From contig RQOL01000729.1 in NCBI GenBank assembly GCA_013076295.1, positions 1,426,001 to 1,490,000 on the forward strand: a stretch of DNA of 64,000 nucleotides. Direction: 5' to 3'. The DNA comes from Sanderia malayensis. Lineage: Eukaryota > Cnidaria > Scyphozoa > Semaeostomeae > Pelagiidae. Below are positions 23,325 through 35,625 of this stretch, one piece after another. The notes under the pieces are model-generated. The model had not been told where the DNA came from, made no database searches, and was given only the letters and a program-made list of their open reading frames with translations. Both the position numbers and the translations under genes were made by a program. Position 1 is the stretch's first letter, and every line of letters starts with the position of its first letter.

Positions 23325-23418
23325 CTTGAAATAGAAGTGTCGAAATAGATGTGTCGAAATAGAAGCCCCCTCGAATAGAAGCCCCTCGAATTTCGAGGGG
23401 GCTTCTATTTCGACACAT
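23325..23418. repeat. CGAATAGAAGCCCC hairpin repeat
   Basis: Tandem and inverted copies of GAAATAGAAG and CCCCCTCGAATAGAAGCCCC form a strong foldback. The counterpart in copy one (about 395-455) is shortened and scrambled, as expected for a repeat that is hard to assemble. Confidence 0.6.
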
Positions 23419-23546
23419 TACTCTTGTATGGAAATTATCATCAACTAAGCAAAACATGCAACCTCCTTCCTTATATAACATGCACCAAAGTATGGTGACG
23501 TAAATTAAATTTATCAGTTTGTTAACTACTGCGTATTGTCAGAGAG

Positions 23547-26500
23547 CTAGAGGTCTTTCACCATGTCGCATATCAAACTCTCAACCGGGACGTCTCCAAT
23601 TGTACCTTCAAAGAATATCTCTTGCACGTACTTTGAGTTGATCCTGCGCAACGCGGCGAGGATGAGGAGGAGCTTGCCGAATTTTCGCCCCTCGGTCGGG
23701 TATTGAGCGCGAATGTAGTCGGACAGGGCCGTCTGACATCTGTCCTGTGTCGCCTCGATCGAATGCGGGTCGCTCAAACCAACCGTACCTGCGAATAATA
23801 TCTGGTATAAATTTGCATGCAACGACAAATCCATTAGGCTCTATGATACAGCATAACCGCTAGAGTGCTTACGAAGATCTTAGAATGATAGGCTGAACTA
23901 TTTTGCAGTAAATGTTTAGACCTGTTGCGTCGTGCTTTAGTGACTACAATTTTTGAAAAGATTTCATAAGGCTCTTGTTTGTTGGACAAGTTTGTGAAAC
24001 TCTTTCCATGACAGATTTTAGTAGAGATAGTCTTGGAACGTGATTATTGGGACAGAATGTACTCACAGAGACAGTAACTATATGGCCCTGTAAAGGTTCA
24101 GAATCAGTGACCCTATAGTGTTAGGAACGTGTAATGAAGCAAAGTATTGTTTTCTTTATTTGAGATTCGTAAAAATATGGAATAGTGAGATGAAAAGTGG
24201 AACCCCGGGGTAAAACAAGCATGTGTATGTGAATACCATTGTCAGCTGTATGAGAGTAAGGGCTACCAACCTGCCTCGAATAGACAAATCGCCTTCAGAC
24301 ATGAATATTCGTTCGTGTCAACACGAAGGGCTCGCAATCGCTCGAGAATCTCCTCCAATGAGCGCAGTGTTTCCATCGCATCGTCATCCAATGAGCTCGC
24401 TAGTGTGCTGTGCAACAGCGGTCTGGGTAGCAGTGGCCACTGCGCGGCAGCCAATAGAAATAACTCGGACCAACTCTCTTCCAGCAAGTAGACCTGGTAG
24501 AATGTGAAACAAAATGTTATAGGTGGGAGGGAGTACGACGACAGACCAGACTAAGATGGCAAAGCTTTAAGTATTGGAAAGTCGTTAATGGTAATTAAAA
24601 GTTGTTATACTCTAATTTGGACCGCTTATGGCATCGAGTCCTATTAATTGTGGATGATTATAGTCTAAACCTCGGACGGTTCTTTAATCACACCACAGAA
24701 CTGTAATTGCTCAAAGCCAGTTGTTTCTTGATAATTATTACCTCTTATGTCGAATTATTAGTGGGTTAGTTGCAGAAATGAAAGCCATTTGGTGCATTTA
24801 GTTTTTACCAAGCTGTTTATCAGGTTTTTTGAGCTAGTTCGGCCGAATTTAATTAGTTTGGATTTAAAATTAATGTTCGGCATGGAATATTTCACGAACC
24901 TGGTCTCTCAAAGGCAGGCCCAAAAACATCGGCAACTGTCTGGCCCACTGTACAACCAAAAACAATAATCTCGCTGCTGATTCGTGTACCCATTTCTCTT
25001 TCTGGCCGCCTTCAATGTAATGGTTCTGTGGAAGATAACTTATTTCATTAACACACACGTTCAATGTCTTGAATTTGCGTTTGTGAGTGCTATATCAAGG
25101 GCAGTGGAGACTCGTGCATAAGGAGCTGCAAATTTTGCAACCAGCCTATTGTTAGAACATGATAGGCTGCAGTAGACACCCGCATATAAGAACCTATGAA
25201 TTCTGCATCCAGCCTATTGTTCAAATACGATAGCCTATTGTCTCTTCTATTGTTTTGAGCAGGGTTTTCATCCTTCTTAATTCATTGGTTCTTATATGCG
25301 GGTGTTTGCTGTATTGCTTTTTCAATCGCTTTGAGTAGAAATGTCAGCCTTTGTAGAGATATCATGGGTTTTTATCGATAACCTCGTTTATGTTAATTTT
25401 AGAATCGAGACGCGCATGTGCAATGCAAGTTAGTATATTCTATTTGTTATCTGTGAGTTATGCTGTACTTATGCGTCATACATGCCTAAACTCACTACAT
25501 TGCGTCCCTGTGCTTCTCGTTTTTGCTCGCTCTTGTGTTGAGCGAGTTGCGAGCGAGGCAAAGGGACGTAATGTAACGAGTCTAATACACGCCCATGTCC
25601 ATTTAGCCAAACCGCTTGGAAGTATTTTGAGACAACGAATAGTATTCCCCACCTTTTCACTTTTCTTATCGCACAGTATATCCTCAATGCAGTGTCCCTT
25701 CTTCCCTTTGATCACGTTATTCGGCTCAGCTTTGAGCAACGTTCTCATAATGTCCGACGACATCATTGATGAGTATTGGCTGGTTGGAAACGAGGCTGCA
25801 TGACTTGATACTGAGTGTGGCGACGTCACAGCATTTGCCTGCTGTTTTTTCAAAGTGGAATTTCGAGGGCCTCGTTCGTGTTGCACAGCTGAAATCGAAA
25901 ATTTGCGCGTCAATGAGTTTCTGCTTCCCAGCAGTTTATAGGGTTGAATTGTACTTGCTATTTCCATGATGTTTCGTAAATGCGTTATTAAGTCCCTGTA
26001 AATTTGCCTAACTTCTGAAGCACTCGGCTTGGCCAGGAGGAGTATTGCAAACAGATTTGGAGATGGCTATTGCAGCGGGGCTGAAACGCAGGGGTTTAAA
26101 TAGAGCTTTCACCCCATATCACAGGAATAGCAAGTACAGTTGCAATCCTGTAGCTTTTTCTACTGAGAACACCATCAGGAGCGATTACCATTTACCTCCC
26201 CCTGAAGCAGTGCTATTTGCCTTGGCACTGATTGACACGCAGACAATTGGCTGGGGGTCGGATATTGACTCTAATGTTTGGTGATAACTGTGCTTACTCA
26301 CCATCTTTGTTCATGCGCACTTGGAAGCATTTTTGAAGTCGGCAGTGTCTGCACTGATTTCGACGCATCTTATCGACCGGACATATAACGGATGACTTGT
26401 TCTCCGCGTGGGCCTTCGAGTGCTGCGCCTGTCTACACGTGTAGTGCCTTGTAAAAACGTTTAAAAAAATTACCTTATGCATCAGTCACTCGTATAACAA

Positions 26501-28072
26501 GAGAAGATCACCTCACTCTAAATTCCCAGATTTACTCGAGAGAGTCTGGAGTTACAGTACAGAGTCTGTGCTACACATGCTGTTACCCAATGCCCTGCTT
26601 CTATCGATTGCAGTGAACATCAGGCATGTTTTGATTCACACTTTTTTTCAGATACTGGATTATACTCCCATTATACCTCACCCACGTGCTTCTGACTCTA
26701 AGGTACACCCATTTTTTTATAAGAAACAATGCAAAATTTTCGTACCAGGGTTTCTTAGGGTTTCGTACCCAATTATGGTACGAAACATTTCTTAGCAAGT
26801 TTCTTAAAATTGTATTGCTGGGATTTGTTACAAATCTGTGGGAATGAAGTGCGCAAGTTGTTTTTAACATTTTCTCTCGTTAAAACAACATAAAAAGTTT
26901 TGAAAACAGGGGCCTATGGTCTCTTATAAAGGGTTTCTTATAAAAAAAATGGGTGTATTTGGACGTCTCATCAGACAGATAGTAATGTCATGTTTTTTAA
27001 GCGATAGGCATGAAAAGCAGGTGGTCTTTTTCGCTCCGCACCTACCTGTCTTTTCGAATACTGCGCTTGAAAAATCCACTGCACCCATCGCATGCGTAAA
27101 CTCCGTAGTGCTTGCCAGAGGAATTGTCACCGCAAACTGCACATGGTATGCTGAGCAATCTACCTGATTTATATAAGAAATAGCATATACATAGCTGCAC
27201 CTGTCAGGCATAATTGTGTTGAATGGTATAGCTGTATTTTGGACTGAACAATACGAGATCGGTGTGTTTCTAAAGACTGGTTTCCATATAGTCGTTGAGG
27301 GTCGCTGAGGGTCGCTGAAAAGATTACAAATCACACCGAGACATTGTCAAAAGTTGATTTTAGTCCTTCGAGCGACCCTCAACGACCATATGGAAACCAG
27401 GTTTAAATGGTTTACTTCGGTTGTAAATGACATGAGCTTATGTTCGAGCTCGTATTTGTTCTGGGTATCTTAATTGATGTATTAGCAAAGGCAAGAGTAG
27501 TACAACAAACAAAGACCTACTTGCAAACGAGACCTCGAAACAAACCTTCAAACAACGAGACGTTCAAGTTGCATTTTACATTGTTTTGCAGCATATAGCC
27601 CGAATTTTGTTTATAATGGAAATTGCTAGCTTGTTTGTGGTTAAAGCTCTGTTATTAAGCAAATAGGAATTAGTCCTAATTGAGCCCTTGTCTCACGAGA
27701 CTTTTCACAACTGTTAGCACGTCTATCGATATTAATCTTTGCCTTCTGCGAAAATCAGTGTCAACCTAGGTAGTAATTGTGACTTTTATTTTGTTTTTGA
27801 TCAACATTCACAAGTGGTAGGCGTTCGAAGAATGGTTGATGTAAACAAGCAAATCATTGTTAACGAAAAAGTGCTGCGTAGGTCGTAAAAACTGCGTCTC
27901 CTTGCAATATCACAAAAACATTAATTCCAACGTTCGATGTTTTTGCTTTGCATGCACAGTTTGAGCTTGTCTTCTTTATTATTTAAGGATAAACATTTTT
28001 ATGTATTTGTTGGAAATACTTCTTACACATACCTGATTTTATTTGGGTAATTGTACCGAGTCCCTTGTCCAT
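23547..28072 (-). CDS. NR2E1: NR2E1/tailless-type nuclear receptor
   Basis: Seven exons join in phase: 28033-28072, 27046-27163, 26302-26447, 25653-25888, 24900-25025, 24271-24493 and 23547-23788 (376 residues; human TLX has 385). Zinc finger one is at 21-41 ([20 protein letters not shown]), with [10 protein letters not shown] as P-box context. Finger two is C57-C75-C85-C88. The NR2E signature [17 protein letters not shown] follows, split across an intron. A Ser-rich hinge leads into the ligand-binding domain with [42 protein letters not shown] and [21 protein letters not shown]2E receptors are orphan, mainly repressive, nuclear factors in neural and sensory development. Odd: the D-box has 17 residues between C57 and C75, where human TLX and fly Tailless have 7. 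Family assignment is firm; orthology to NR2E1 rather than a sister NR2E is inferred from the hinge motif. Confidence 0.93.
25170..25311. mobile_element. MITE with ACACCCGCATATAAGAACC inverted ends (copy two)
   Basis: CAGTAGACACCCGCATATAAG at the left and CTTATATGCGGGTGTTTGCTG at the right are near-inverted repeats of over 20 bases. It lies in an NR2E intron. Confidence 0.65.
25486..25584. mobile_element. Short hairpin MITE, CATTGCGTCCCTGTG type (copy two)
   Basis: Foldback of about 100 bases, just downstream of the hinge exon in an NR2E intron. A second-family member at 33471-33583 shares CACTACATTGC and TCCCTGTGC arms. Confidence 0.65.
26704..26957. mobile_element. 254-bp MITE with TACACCCATTTTTTTATAAG ends
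   Basis: A perfect inverted repeat of about 24 bases (TACACCCATTTTTTTATAAG... and its complement) encloses GTTTCTTA words. It is in the NR2E intron between the two zinc-finger exons. Loosely similar GTTTCTTATAA words occur near 19690 and 32570. Confidence 0.75.
27274..27403. mobile_element. 130-bp MITE, TTTCCATATAGTCGTTGAGG ends, TAA target
   Basis: TAA flanks both sides. The arms GGTTTCCATATAGTCGTTGA and TCAACGACCATATGGAAACC are inverted. A three-base TAA duplication fits PIF/Harbinger-type elements. It is in the first NR2E intron; relative at 52354-52484. Confidence 0.75.
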
Positions 28073-31000
28073 TCTAGAACTGCTGCTTTTAGCGCTGTTG
28101 CTTTTTGGCTGACTTGTCGTTGACTCTATCGAAAAGCAAATGACTTTGAATCAGCAAACACTGCCATGAACACATTCGCACACATGCGTACAACGTATCC
28201 AGATGTTTTTGATGGCTCTGCTGTACGCTGTGCGTGCAGGTGTTTTTTGCTGTTTCTCCTGCAGAAACAACAGGACTGGTGTTGATCTGATCTATCTAGC
28301 AAAGCCAGTGCAACCGATTTCGAGTTCGACGACCTATTTTTATCCAACAGACCGGCATACGGTACGCGCCGAGCTGCTCGTTACAATTCTAAGACTATTG
28401 TCGTGTTGAGTTTCCACTCAAGTGCTTCCACCGGCTCGATAATGCAGATGTTTTGGCTAACAGAGCTTGCACTGAGTAACTGTGATCTGTCTCGTCTCAT
28501 GTCAACCAAACTTGCATTGCTTTTGGGTCATGGCTAAATGGCTGACTGGCTTTATTGGACGTTTACTTATAGTAAATCAGACTTAGCATTAATTTTATAA
28601 GGCTCATTGCGAACTTCTAGGTCAAGTCATGTGTGCAAATCATATTATCACAACGCTTATGATGCTGCAGTTATTGAATTGAATTAATGCAATTCAATGC
28701 AAGACAGTCAGTGATTGCAATGGATAATATGAATTTAGAGACAATGCTTGTGGCGCTTGTGCTTTAGCTATCGACCTTGCAGTATGTAGGTAGAACATTT
28801 ACAGGATATCCGTTCGCAAGAAGTTTCACGACGCCAAGGTGTCACAAGTCATCTTATTATATGCAACTTACTGACGCATTCTATGAGTTGAATTGCATTC
28901 AGTTTTTAGTTTGCAACAATGTATGGCCTTGAATGTAGTCTTTGTACTCCAATGTAGTCTTTGTTCTCCAATGGCGCAAGAACCAGAGGTGCCCCCTTCT
29001 ATGATCACCTGTCATGCCCTTTTTTATTGTGATGCCCCCTACTTTTGGGATGCTCCTTCGCCCCTGCTTTTTTCCAAAGTTTTGCAATCTCAAATATGAC
29101 ATAAGCTTTTCACGGCATTACACTGGGATTTCAAGGAATATAATCCTACGTTACATGCACAAATTGGCTAGAATACACACCACTCTTGTTGTATACACTA
29201 ATATATTATGCCAAGCGAAGTTCCTTCAGTTCCACTGTTCGGTTGTTTGTCTGTCCGGGCGTATATAACGTTTACCGCATACACATCCATACAACAGCGT
29301 ATATAATTGGTTTTTAGTTGGGCAATTTATCTCTAGACAAGCCAGATTACGATCTGCCCAATTCTCTCACAAGAGCAATTTTCGCAGCAATCTGATCGCA
29401 AGGTAAATCAACATGGTTTTTAGCTTTTCAATTCAGCGTTGCACTCAAGCCAACTGCACGACACATCTCGACTGGAATCTAAGATACGGGCGCGCTAATT
29501 GCAGCAGAATTCGGTCTCAGTATTGATACGCAGCATCGGTTTTAATTGTACACCGTATCTCCAAATCTCCGAGTCGAGTTAAACATCGCTAGGTCAAGCT
29601 ATGTGCGTTAATAGATTTATAGCACAACTTAGCCGCGTCTGAACAATGCCTCGGTCTGGCGTGCACAGCTGTCCTGCTATAAGCACGATGAATCAAAGTA
29701 AGTCCAGTTGTATTATTAGCTACGTTATATTCAATGCAGTAATCTTAATGTCATTTCTTATCACATTTTGTGTGAATGAGTTTGCTGGCCTCGGACAGTG
29801 ATGATAATGATGCTTTGATTAAAGCTAGCACCAAGAAACAAAGCGCAGAAATCATAAGCTGCAATGTTTTATTGCCAATACTCAATAGCCCTAGCGTTAA
29901 TGCCGCACGTACGTCAATTAGACAAGTAATGCGCCATACCAAGCAGTCGATAATGATAACCATTAGACAATAGCACTAGAATATAGAGCCTACTTAGTAT
30001 ACGTATACGAATTGTATTATTCTCTGCTTAAAACATGCTTATGCATCTGATAAAATACAACGATCTTTGTAGTGCGTTTCAAACGTTTGATATCGTGTAA
30101 CATCGCATTTTTCATTGCAGTCTTCTACTGCAATAGTCTTTTGCAAGAGTCTTAGGTACTCCTACCAACCTTCATGGAACTCTTTTTTTTATATAGATTA
30201 TTTAAACTTTTTCTGAGCCTAACCTAATGATCGTTTGTTCTTTAACAACTTTTGCTTAGTTCGTTAGAGCGTTTTAATCGTTTTTGGCAATTTTAAGCTT
30301 TCGTATTCTTACAAGCATTATATTTTCATAAAAACTGTGTAATTTTTATCAACTTTTTTATGCTCTTATGGCAACTGGCTGAAATCAATTGTGGTCTTGT
30401 GTATGCTTGTTTGTTTAATAAATTCTTCTTCGCTTCGCACCAGCACATGTTGCAGGACATTTTCTTATGTTTCATCATACAAGAACGACTAGTATTGTAG
30501 TACGAGTTGCTATAACTGCAATTTTTGCAAATTGCTGCATATTTATGCCAATGCTTTGTTTGTGGGTGTTTTGTGTGGAAGAACGTTTATTATGAGGGAA
30601 ACAGTAGCACGATTGCAGCGCAGAGAGTGGATGGAAATCGCACACACAATTATTGACACTTGAGAGGTGTTTGGTTTGTAAACTGTTGCAGTACATTTTG
30701 ATGCAAATCACAGCATAACGTATATATTGTGTGTTAACCAATATACAATGCGAAGCACCTTTTGAAGAATCACTCCAGTTGTTAAAAATGACGACACGGC
30801 TACTTTTTTGATAAGAGGAGAAGTTGTATATGATTTAATGCGGTGCGGAAGATGTTGTATGTTGGATGAGGAGAATAATCTGTTTATTGGAAGAAGAGAG
30901 TCTGTTGTAATGTTATAAGAGAAGAGCATTTCTAGTCTCTGCTCTAACGAGCATTAGGTCAAGTTTTACCCATGTCATTTTGAAAGCTGTGGTTGTGAGT

Positions 31001-31862
31001 TTTTGTGCAAAGGAAAGCTTAATAGGTCTCGTATCGCTGGAGATTATCCTTAGTTAGGGCAGCTCAACTTGTTTGTTTCAACGGTGTGATGTTTACCGCT
31101 TGCAAACTAAATCAGAATGGTGGGCAGTAAGGCGAATTCCCTTACAATCAAACTGGGTGAATTGCTCGAAAATGCACGGATAAGCTCGCCATGGAAGCAC
31201 GTTAAACACCGAATGCTTTATGAATAATTTAGGCCATGTTCTTTTGCTCGAGAAGTGCTCCTGAAACGTTATCGCGAAGCAAAGAAAGAAAGACAGAGAG
31301 AGAACAGTTTCGGTTTGTTGACTACGCGCCAAGGTGATAATTTCACTGCACAGCTGCGTTGTGTTAAAAAGCTTGATTTTTCCTCCAGCTCCGAGCTCCA
31401 AAATCCACGATAAGTCAGACATGACGTTTCTCGTAACGTCCGCTGCTGATAATGCAGGGTAAATATGCCAGAATTGGTCACCAAAGTTCCTCGTGAACAA
31501 CTGGAGATGACTATTTTGTTCACTTATCGCTGCAAGGGTTTTCGTGTTTTTCAACAATTTTTTTACGTGGGTTGACTGACTGACTCCTGCGCGGCGACTT
31601 TTGATTTTCTCAGGGTGTAAAGGTTTTGTAGCAAAATCGAGAATATTACACAACTGAACATTGAACAACAAAACTTACATCCAGCAGACAGACATGCAAT
31701 AAATTATTCAAAATCTTTCTCTCGATTCAATTATGAGGACCAGTTCACCTTTAAGAAATGATAGAGGGCCCATCTCAGAATTCCAATTCGATATCCTATG
31801 ATTTCAATGCATACTTGAAGTCATTAGCGTCACTGTTGTTTTTTTTTGGTTTGATCAAAAGT
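28073..31862. other. Intergenic region between NR2E and WDR45; one unassigned ORF
   Basis: No exon chain was found. A 23-base direct duplication (AATGTAGTCTTTGT...) lies near 28930-28975. The longest open frame (31093-31671, minus) is listed separately. The region should hold the promoters of both divergently transcribed genes. Confidence 0.5.
31093..31671 (-). CDS. Open reading frame of unknown meaning (192 aa)
   Basis: A 579-base open frame on the minus strand, longer than expected by chance in this AT-rich DNA. It contains ALSAADVTRNVMSDLSWILE and several cysteines but no motif I recognise, and no signal peptide. No matching exons were found on either side. It could be an exon, a decayed mobile-element ORF or chance. 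Confidence 0.2.
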   Translation of the reverse strand: MLFNVQLCNILDFATKPLHPEKIKSRRAGVSQSTHVKKLLKNTKTLAAISEQNSHLQLFTRNFGDQFWHIYPALSAADVTRNVMSDLSWILELGAGGKIKLFNTTQLCSEIITLARSQQTETVLSLSFFLCFAITFQEHFSSKRTWPKLFIKHSVFNVLPWRAYPCIFEQFTQFDCKGIRLTAHHSDLVCKR

Positions 31863-34800
31863 ATGGCTTCTGTTTCAAATTCAAATATTTTATATTTGGA
31901 TTTCAACCAAGATAAAGGTAGAATATCCAGCAGAAGTGTCCTTGCATTTCTCTTGAAATTCCTAAATAACTGATAAATAGCTTGGTATTATTAACATGAT
32001 AACGTCTCTTTAGTTTTAGTTTAGGCCAGTGTAGGAGACATTTTATGATGTATAAATCCACCATTCACCACGCAATTAATTAAACTTCAATCATTTAATC
32101 TTTCAGGATGCTTCTGTTGCGGCCTTGAAAATGGTTTTCGAGTGTATAATGTTGAGCCGTTGTCAGAGTTGTATAGACTAGGTAGGGCCGAATTGTTTAT
32201 GCTGGGAGAAGTTAATCATTAGTATGCTGCCTGATCTGATATGAAAGGTTTGGCTGTTAGAAATTGAATACCCAACCCATGTTATTGATTTTAGACATAC
32301 GTGACTGTGGTGGTATTGCCCAAGTCCATATGCTTCAAAGAACAAACTTATTAGCTATAATCGGCACTGGAAAACACATGAAATATTCTAAGAATAAAGG
32401 TAATTACAAGAAGTTTCCTATCCAAACACTTACAAATTTGCATAGTACAGGTTTTTAAGAAACCTACTATTAAAAGCTTCTTAAATTTTCTATTGTTTCA
32501 ATTGTTAAGGAAAACAATAGAACAAAGGAATCTATTGTAATTTAGCCCAGGTGGTATATAGTATATAGTTTGGTTTCTTATAAAGTGGTTTCTTACAAAA
32601 AAATTGTGTATCACTGGAGGTATTGGTTTAAACTTTTAAATAATTGTGATCTGCAGTGTTCATATGGGATTCAAATGCTGGAAAAGCTGTCCTTGAGTTT
32701 ACATTTGGTATGCCAGTTTTGAACGTAAAGATGCGCAAAGATATGTAAGTTATAAACAAGTTTGTTGAAAGCGTCACATTTGCTATGCCATCTGTTGTAC
32801 AGGCATGCTGAAATCTAAATGTATGTGAAATTTGCTCTTTTTGTTGCTACAGATCTTATATTTTGCAGGATTTTTTTCATCTTGAAGAACAATGTTTATG
32901 CTTACAATTTCCCAAATAATGCAAAGAAAGTTTTTTCAGTTGAAACTCGTGACAATCCCAAGGGTTAGTGTAGTTTTTATATTTTAACCTACAAGGTGTT
33001 TGTGCTCATCTTCTGGATGTATCATCTGTTTTGTCTTTTTTTCTAGGTCTTTGTCAATTATCAGACAGCATAGAGAACCAAATCCTTGCTTTTCCTGGAA
33101 GAAAATGTGGCAGTGTCGAGATTCTGGTAAATTGAGCCACTATTACTGCCAACTCTTGCTATATTGAGTAGCTTTTACCTCCAACACCCTCCTCTCTGGA
33201 ACAGATTGTTACTTCCTACCAGACAATTCATCAGTACTTAGACTTTGCTATCCACTTTGGATAACTTAAATTCTGTCTGTATGAAACAATTTCCCATTTC
33301 TTTGAAATGTGAAACCATTGTGCAGAATCATTATAAACACCCTTTTTCATGACATAATAAATTTCTATTCTAATTATGGCTTGTTTGCTTGTTATGTTTA
33401 CTGTATTGTGCTGTTTGTGATGTTAGGAGGGCTTTACCCAATGCTTTAACGTTTTAACTGATATCTTTGTCTAGATTCACTACATTGCATCCCTGTGCCT
33501 CGCTCGTAACTCCCTGAACACAAGTGCCTCAAACGAGCGAGCAAAAGCGAGTGAGGTACAGGGATGCAATGTAATGGGTCTAGCCTTTCTCTACCTGTTT
33601 AGGACCTGAGCTTGAAACATTCTGGTTCGTCTGCCAGTCCAGCGACAATCAATGCTCATCAAAGCGAGATAGCATGCATTGCTCTCAATCAACTCGGAAG
33701 CAAGGCTGCAACAGCTTCTGAAAAGGTATGCGTCGTTCATTTGAAACCTTCCCTTTGATTTGACTGGCCAATCCTGGCCAGCCTTGTACGCGTTGAAAGC
33801 TGAAAGCTCCTGTGCCTCTGCCGAGCGGCTGCTTAGGAGCGTGCAGAAAAGTGGATCAAGAGAGTCAATTTTTTATTCATGAAAGGGGCATGCTTCATGC
33901 TTTCCAGAAAGATAAGGAGGTACATACCTCCCTGACCTCCTGGCTCATGCGTTCTTTACGCTTAGTGACAGAGTTGAAATTTATCTGAGAATCATATCGC
34001 AATCAACCATTGTGGCCAGCAGTTGGAAATGTGATTATTTTTGTGCCATCTTCTATACTGCAACATTCCTTTTGTAGGGGACACTTGTCAGAGTATTTGA
34101 AACGAAGACAAAGCGACAGTTAATGGAACTAAGACGCGGAGCTGATCCTGCCTCTCTCTATTGGTATTGAAAAGCACAACTTCTCGAATTTCCCGTTATA
34201 TTATGCCATTATGCCATATGCCATACAAGATACTATTGGTTTTTCAAACGTTTTTTCTTCTTGTTTCAGTATTAATTTCAGCGCTGACTCTTCCTACCTG
34301 TGTGCTTCCAGTGACAAGGGAACCATACACATCTTTGCATTGAAGGATCAGAATCTGAACAAGAGATCGAAGTAAATGACATCGTGCTCTCAAAACTACC
34401 ATCATCATCATTATCATCATCAACCACCAGCATTACCATAAACCTTCCAATAAAGGGGGGGGGCTTATTTACCAATTGTTGCTGAGCTTGTTGCTACAGT
34501 CGAATCTCGCTATCTCCAACTCGCTATCTCCAATGAGCTTTTCTCCAACTCGGTTATCTCGAACAACTCGCTATCTCGAAGAAATTCCCATTTGCCCTCG
34601 TTCTCTAGTTGGGTGAATTTGGTTCGGATATCTCGAACTCCCGCTATATCGAACAAATTTTCATTTCCCCTGCAAGTTCAAGATAGCGAGAGTCGACTGT
34701 ACTTACAAGGCATCCACTACACAACTCCATTGTCTCAACACTTGGACACGATATTTTTGCATATGATTATCAGGATTGGGGGGTCTGACTTAGCGTTGGG

Positions 34801-35625
34801 GGCTTAGGATGTAAGGTTAAAGCAAGCAGTATCTTCGTTACAAGAAACAACTTCTTCCCGCCTTTGTTTTAGATTGGCCAAGGTTGGTCTATTTGGACAA
34901 TATGTTGAATCTCAGTGGGGCCTTGCAAGTTTTTCTGTTGCTGCCGAATTGCCATGCATTTGTGCTTTTGCTACATCAAATTCCGTAGTTGGTAACTATG
35001 CAGCATTATGTTATGATGCCGATACTAACACAACCATACCATACACGTGGTTGACCTAGAGCCAACCACGTTTCTTAAGGCCTCCAACTGCATTACTGTA
35101 AAGTCTCTGCTACCCTGTTGTCACTTTTTATTTTATGTTACGTTACTCTTATAGTTATACGTGCCTTCTACCGGCATTTTTTCTCAAAAGCAAAAATATT
35201 CGCCATAAAGGAAATTTCACGTTATACGATATGTGGCTTCTTATCAATGCATTTTATCAAACATCCAACGAATACGGCTGTATTTGTGACGTATTCTTTG
35301 GATGTTGTTAAAAACAAAAATATCTTAAAAAGCTTATATTCTGATTTTGAGCTTTGAGCATTAAAATTGACCTACAAAGTTAATTCACAGACACATATTG
35401 AATATTGGATTGGTAATTTTATTAACGACAAGAGCCTGCGTATCTTATAACGTGAAATTTTCTTTGCGAGTATTTTAATAAACGAAGTGTACCTGATGAA
35501 TTTTCATAATTTCAGCCATATGTGATGATGGATCCTTCCATAAATACGTTTTCACGAAAGATGGAAATTGCAACCGAGAATCATTCGACATGTTTACTGA
35601 ACTTGGAGACGATGAAGCTCTCTGA
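31863..35625 (+). CDS. WDR45: WDR45/WIPI4 autophagy PROPPIN
   Basis: Eleven exons join in phase: 31863-31917, 32107-32181, 32295-32399, 32657-32744, 32869-32963, 33047-33126, 33603-33725, 34078-34163, 34270-34371, 34873-34991 and 35516-35625 (345 residues). The whole length follows human WDR45: [19 protein letters not shown] near the N-terminus, [28 protein letters not shown], then the LRRG phosphoinositide-binding motif (225-228, variant of FRRG), [20 protein letters not shown] and a C-terminal [18 protein letters not shown]. PROPPINs are seven-bladed propellers that bind PI3P on forming autophagosomes; WIPI4 works with ATG2. It resembles WDR45 more than WDR45B in the [12 protein letters not shown] region. 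Introns carry two MITEs (33471-33583 and 34497-34699). Confidence 0.96.
33471..33583. mobile_element. Hairpin MITE in a WDR45 intron
   Basis: CTAGATTCACTACATTGCAT and its near-complement close a foldback of about 110 bases rich in CGAGCGAGC. Same family as 25486-25584. Confidence 0.7.
34497..34699. mobile_element. 203-bp pogo-like MITE with CTCGCTATCTC repeats
   Basis: Ends CAGTCGAATCTCGCTATCT and AGATAGCGAGAGTCGACTG are inverted and flanked by TA. The interior repeats CTCGCTATCTC. It is in a WDR45 intron. Confidence 0.8.
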
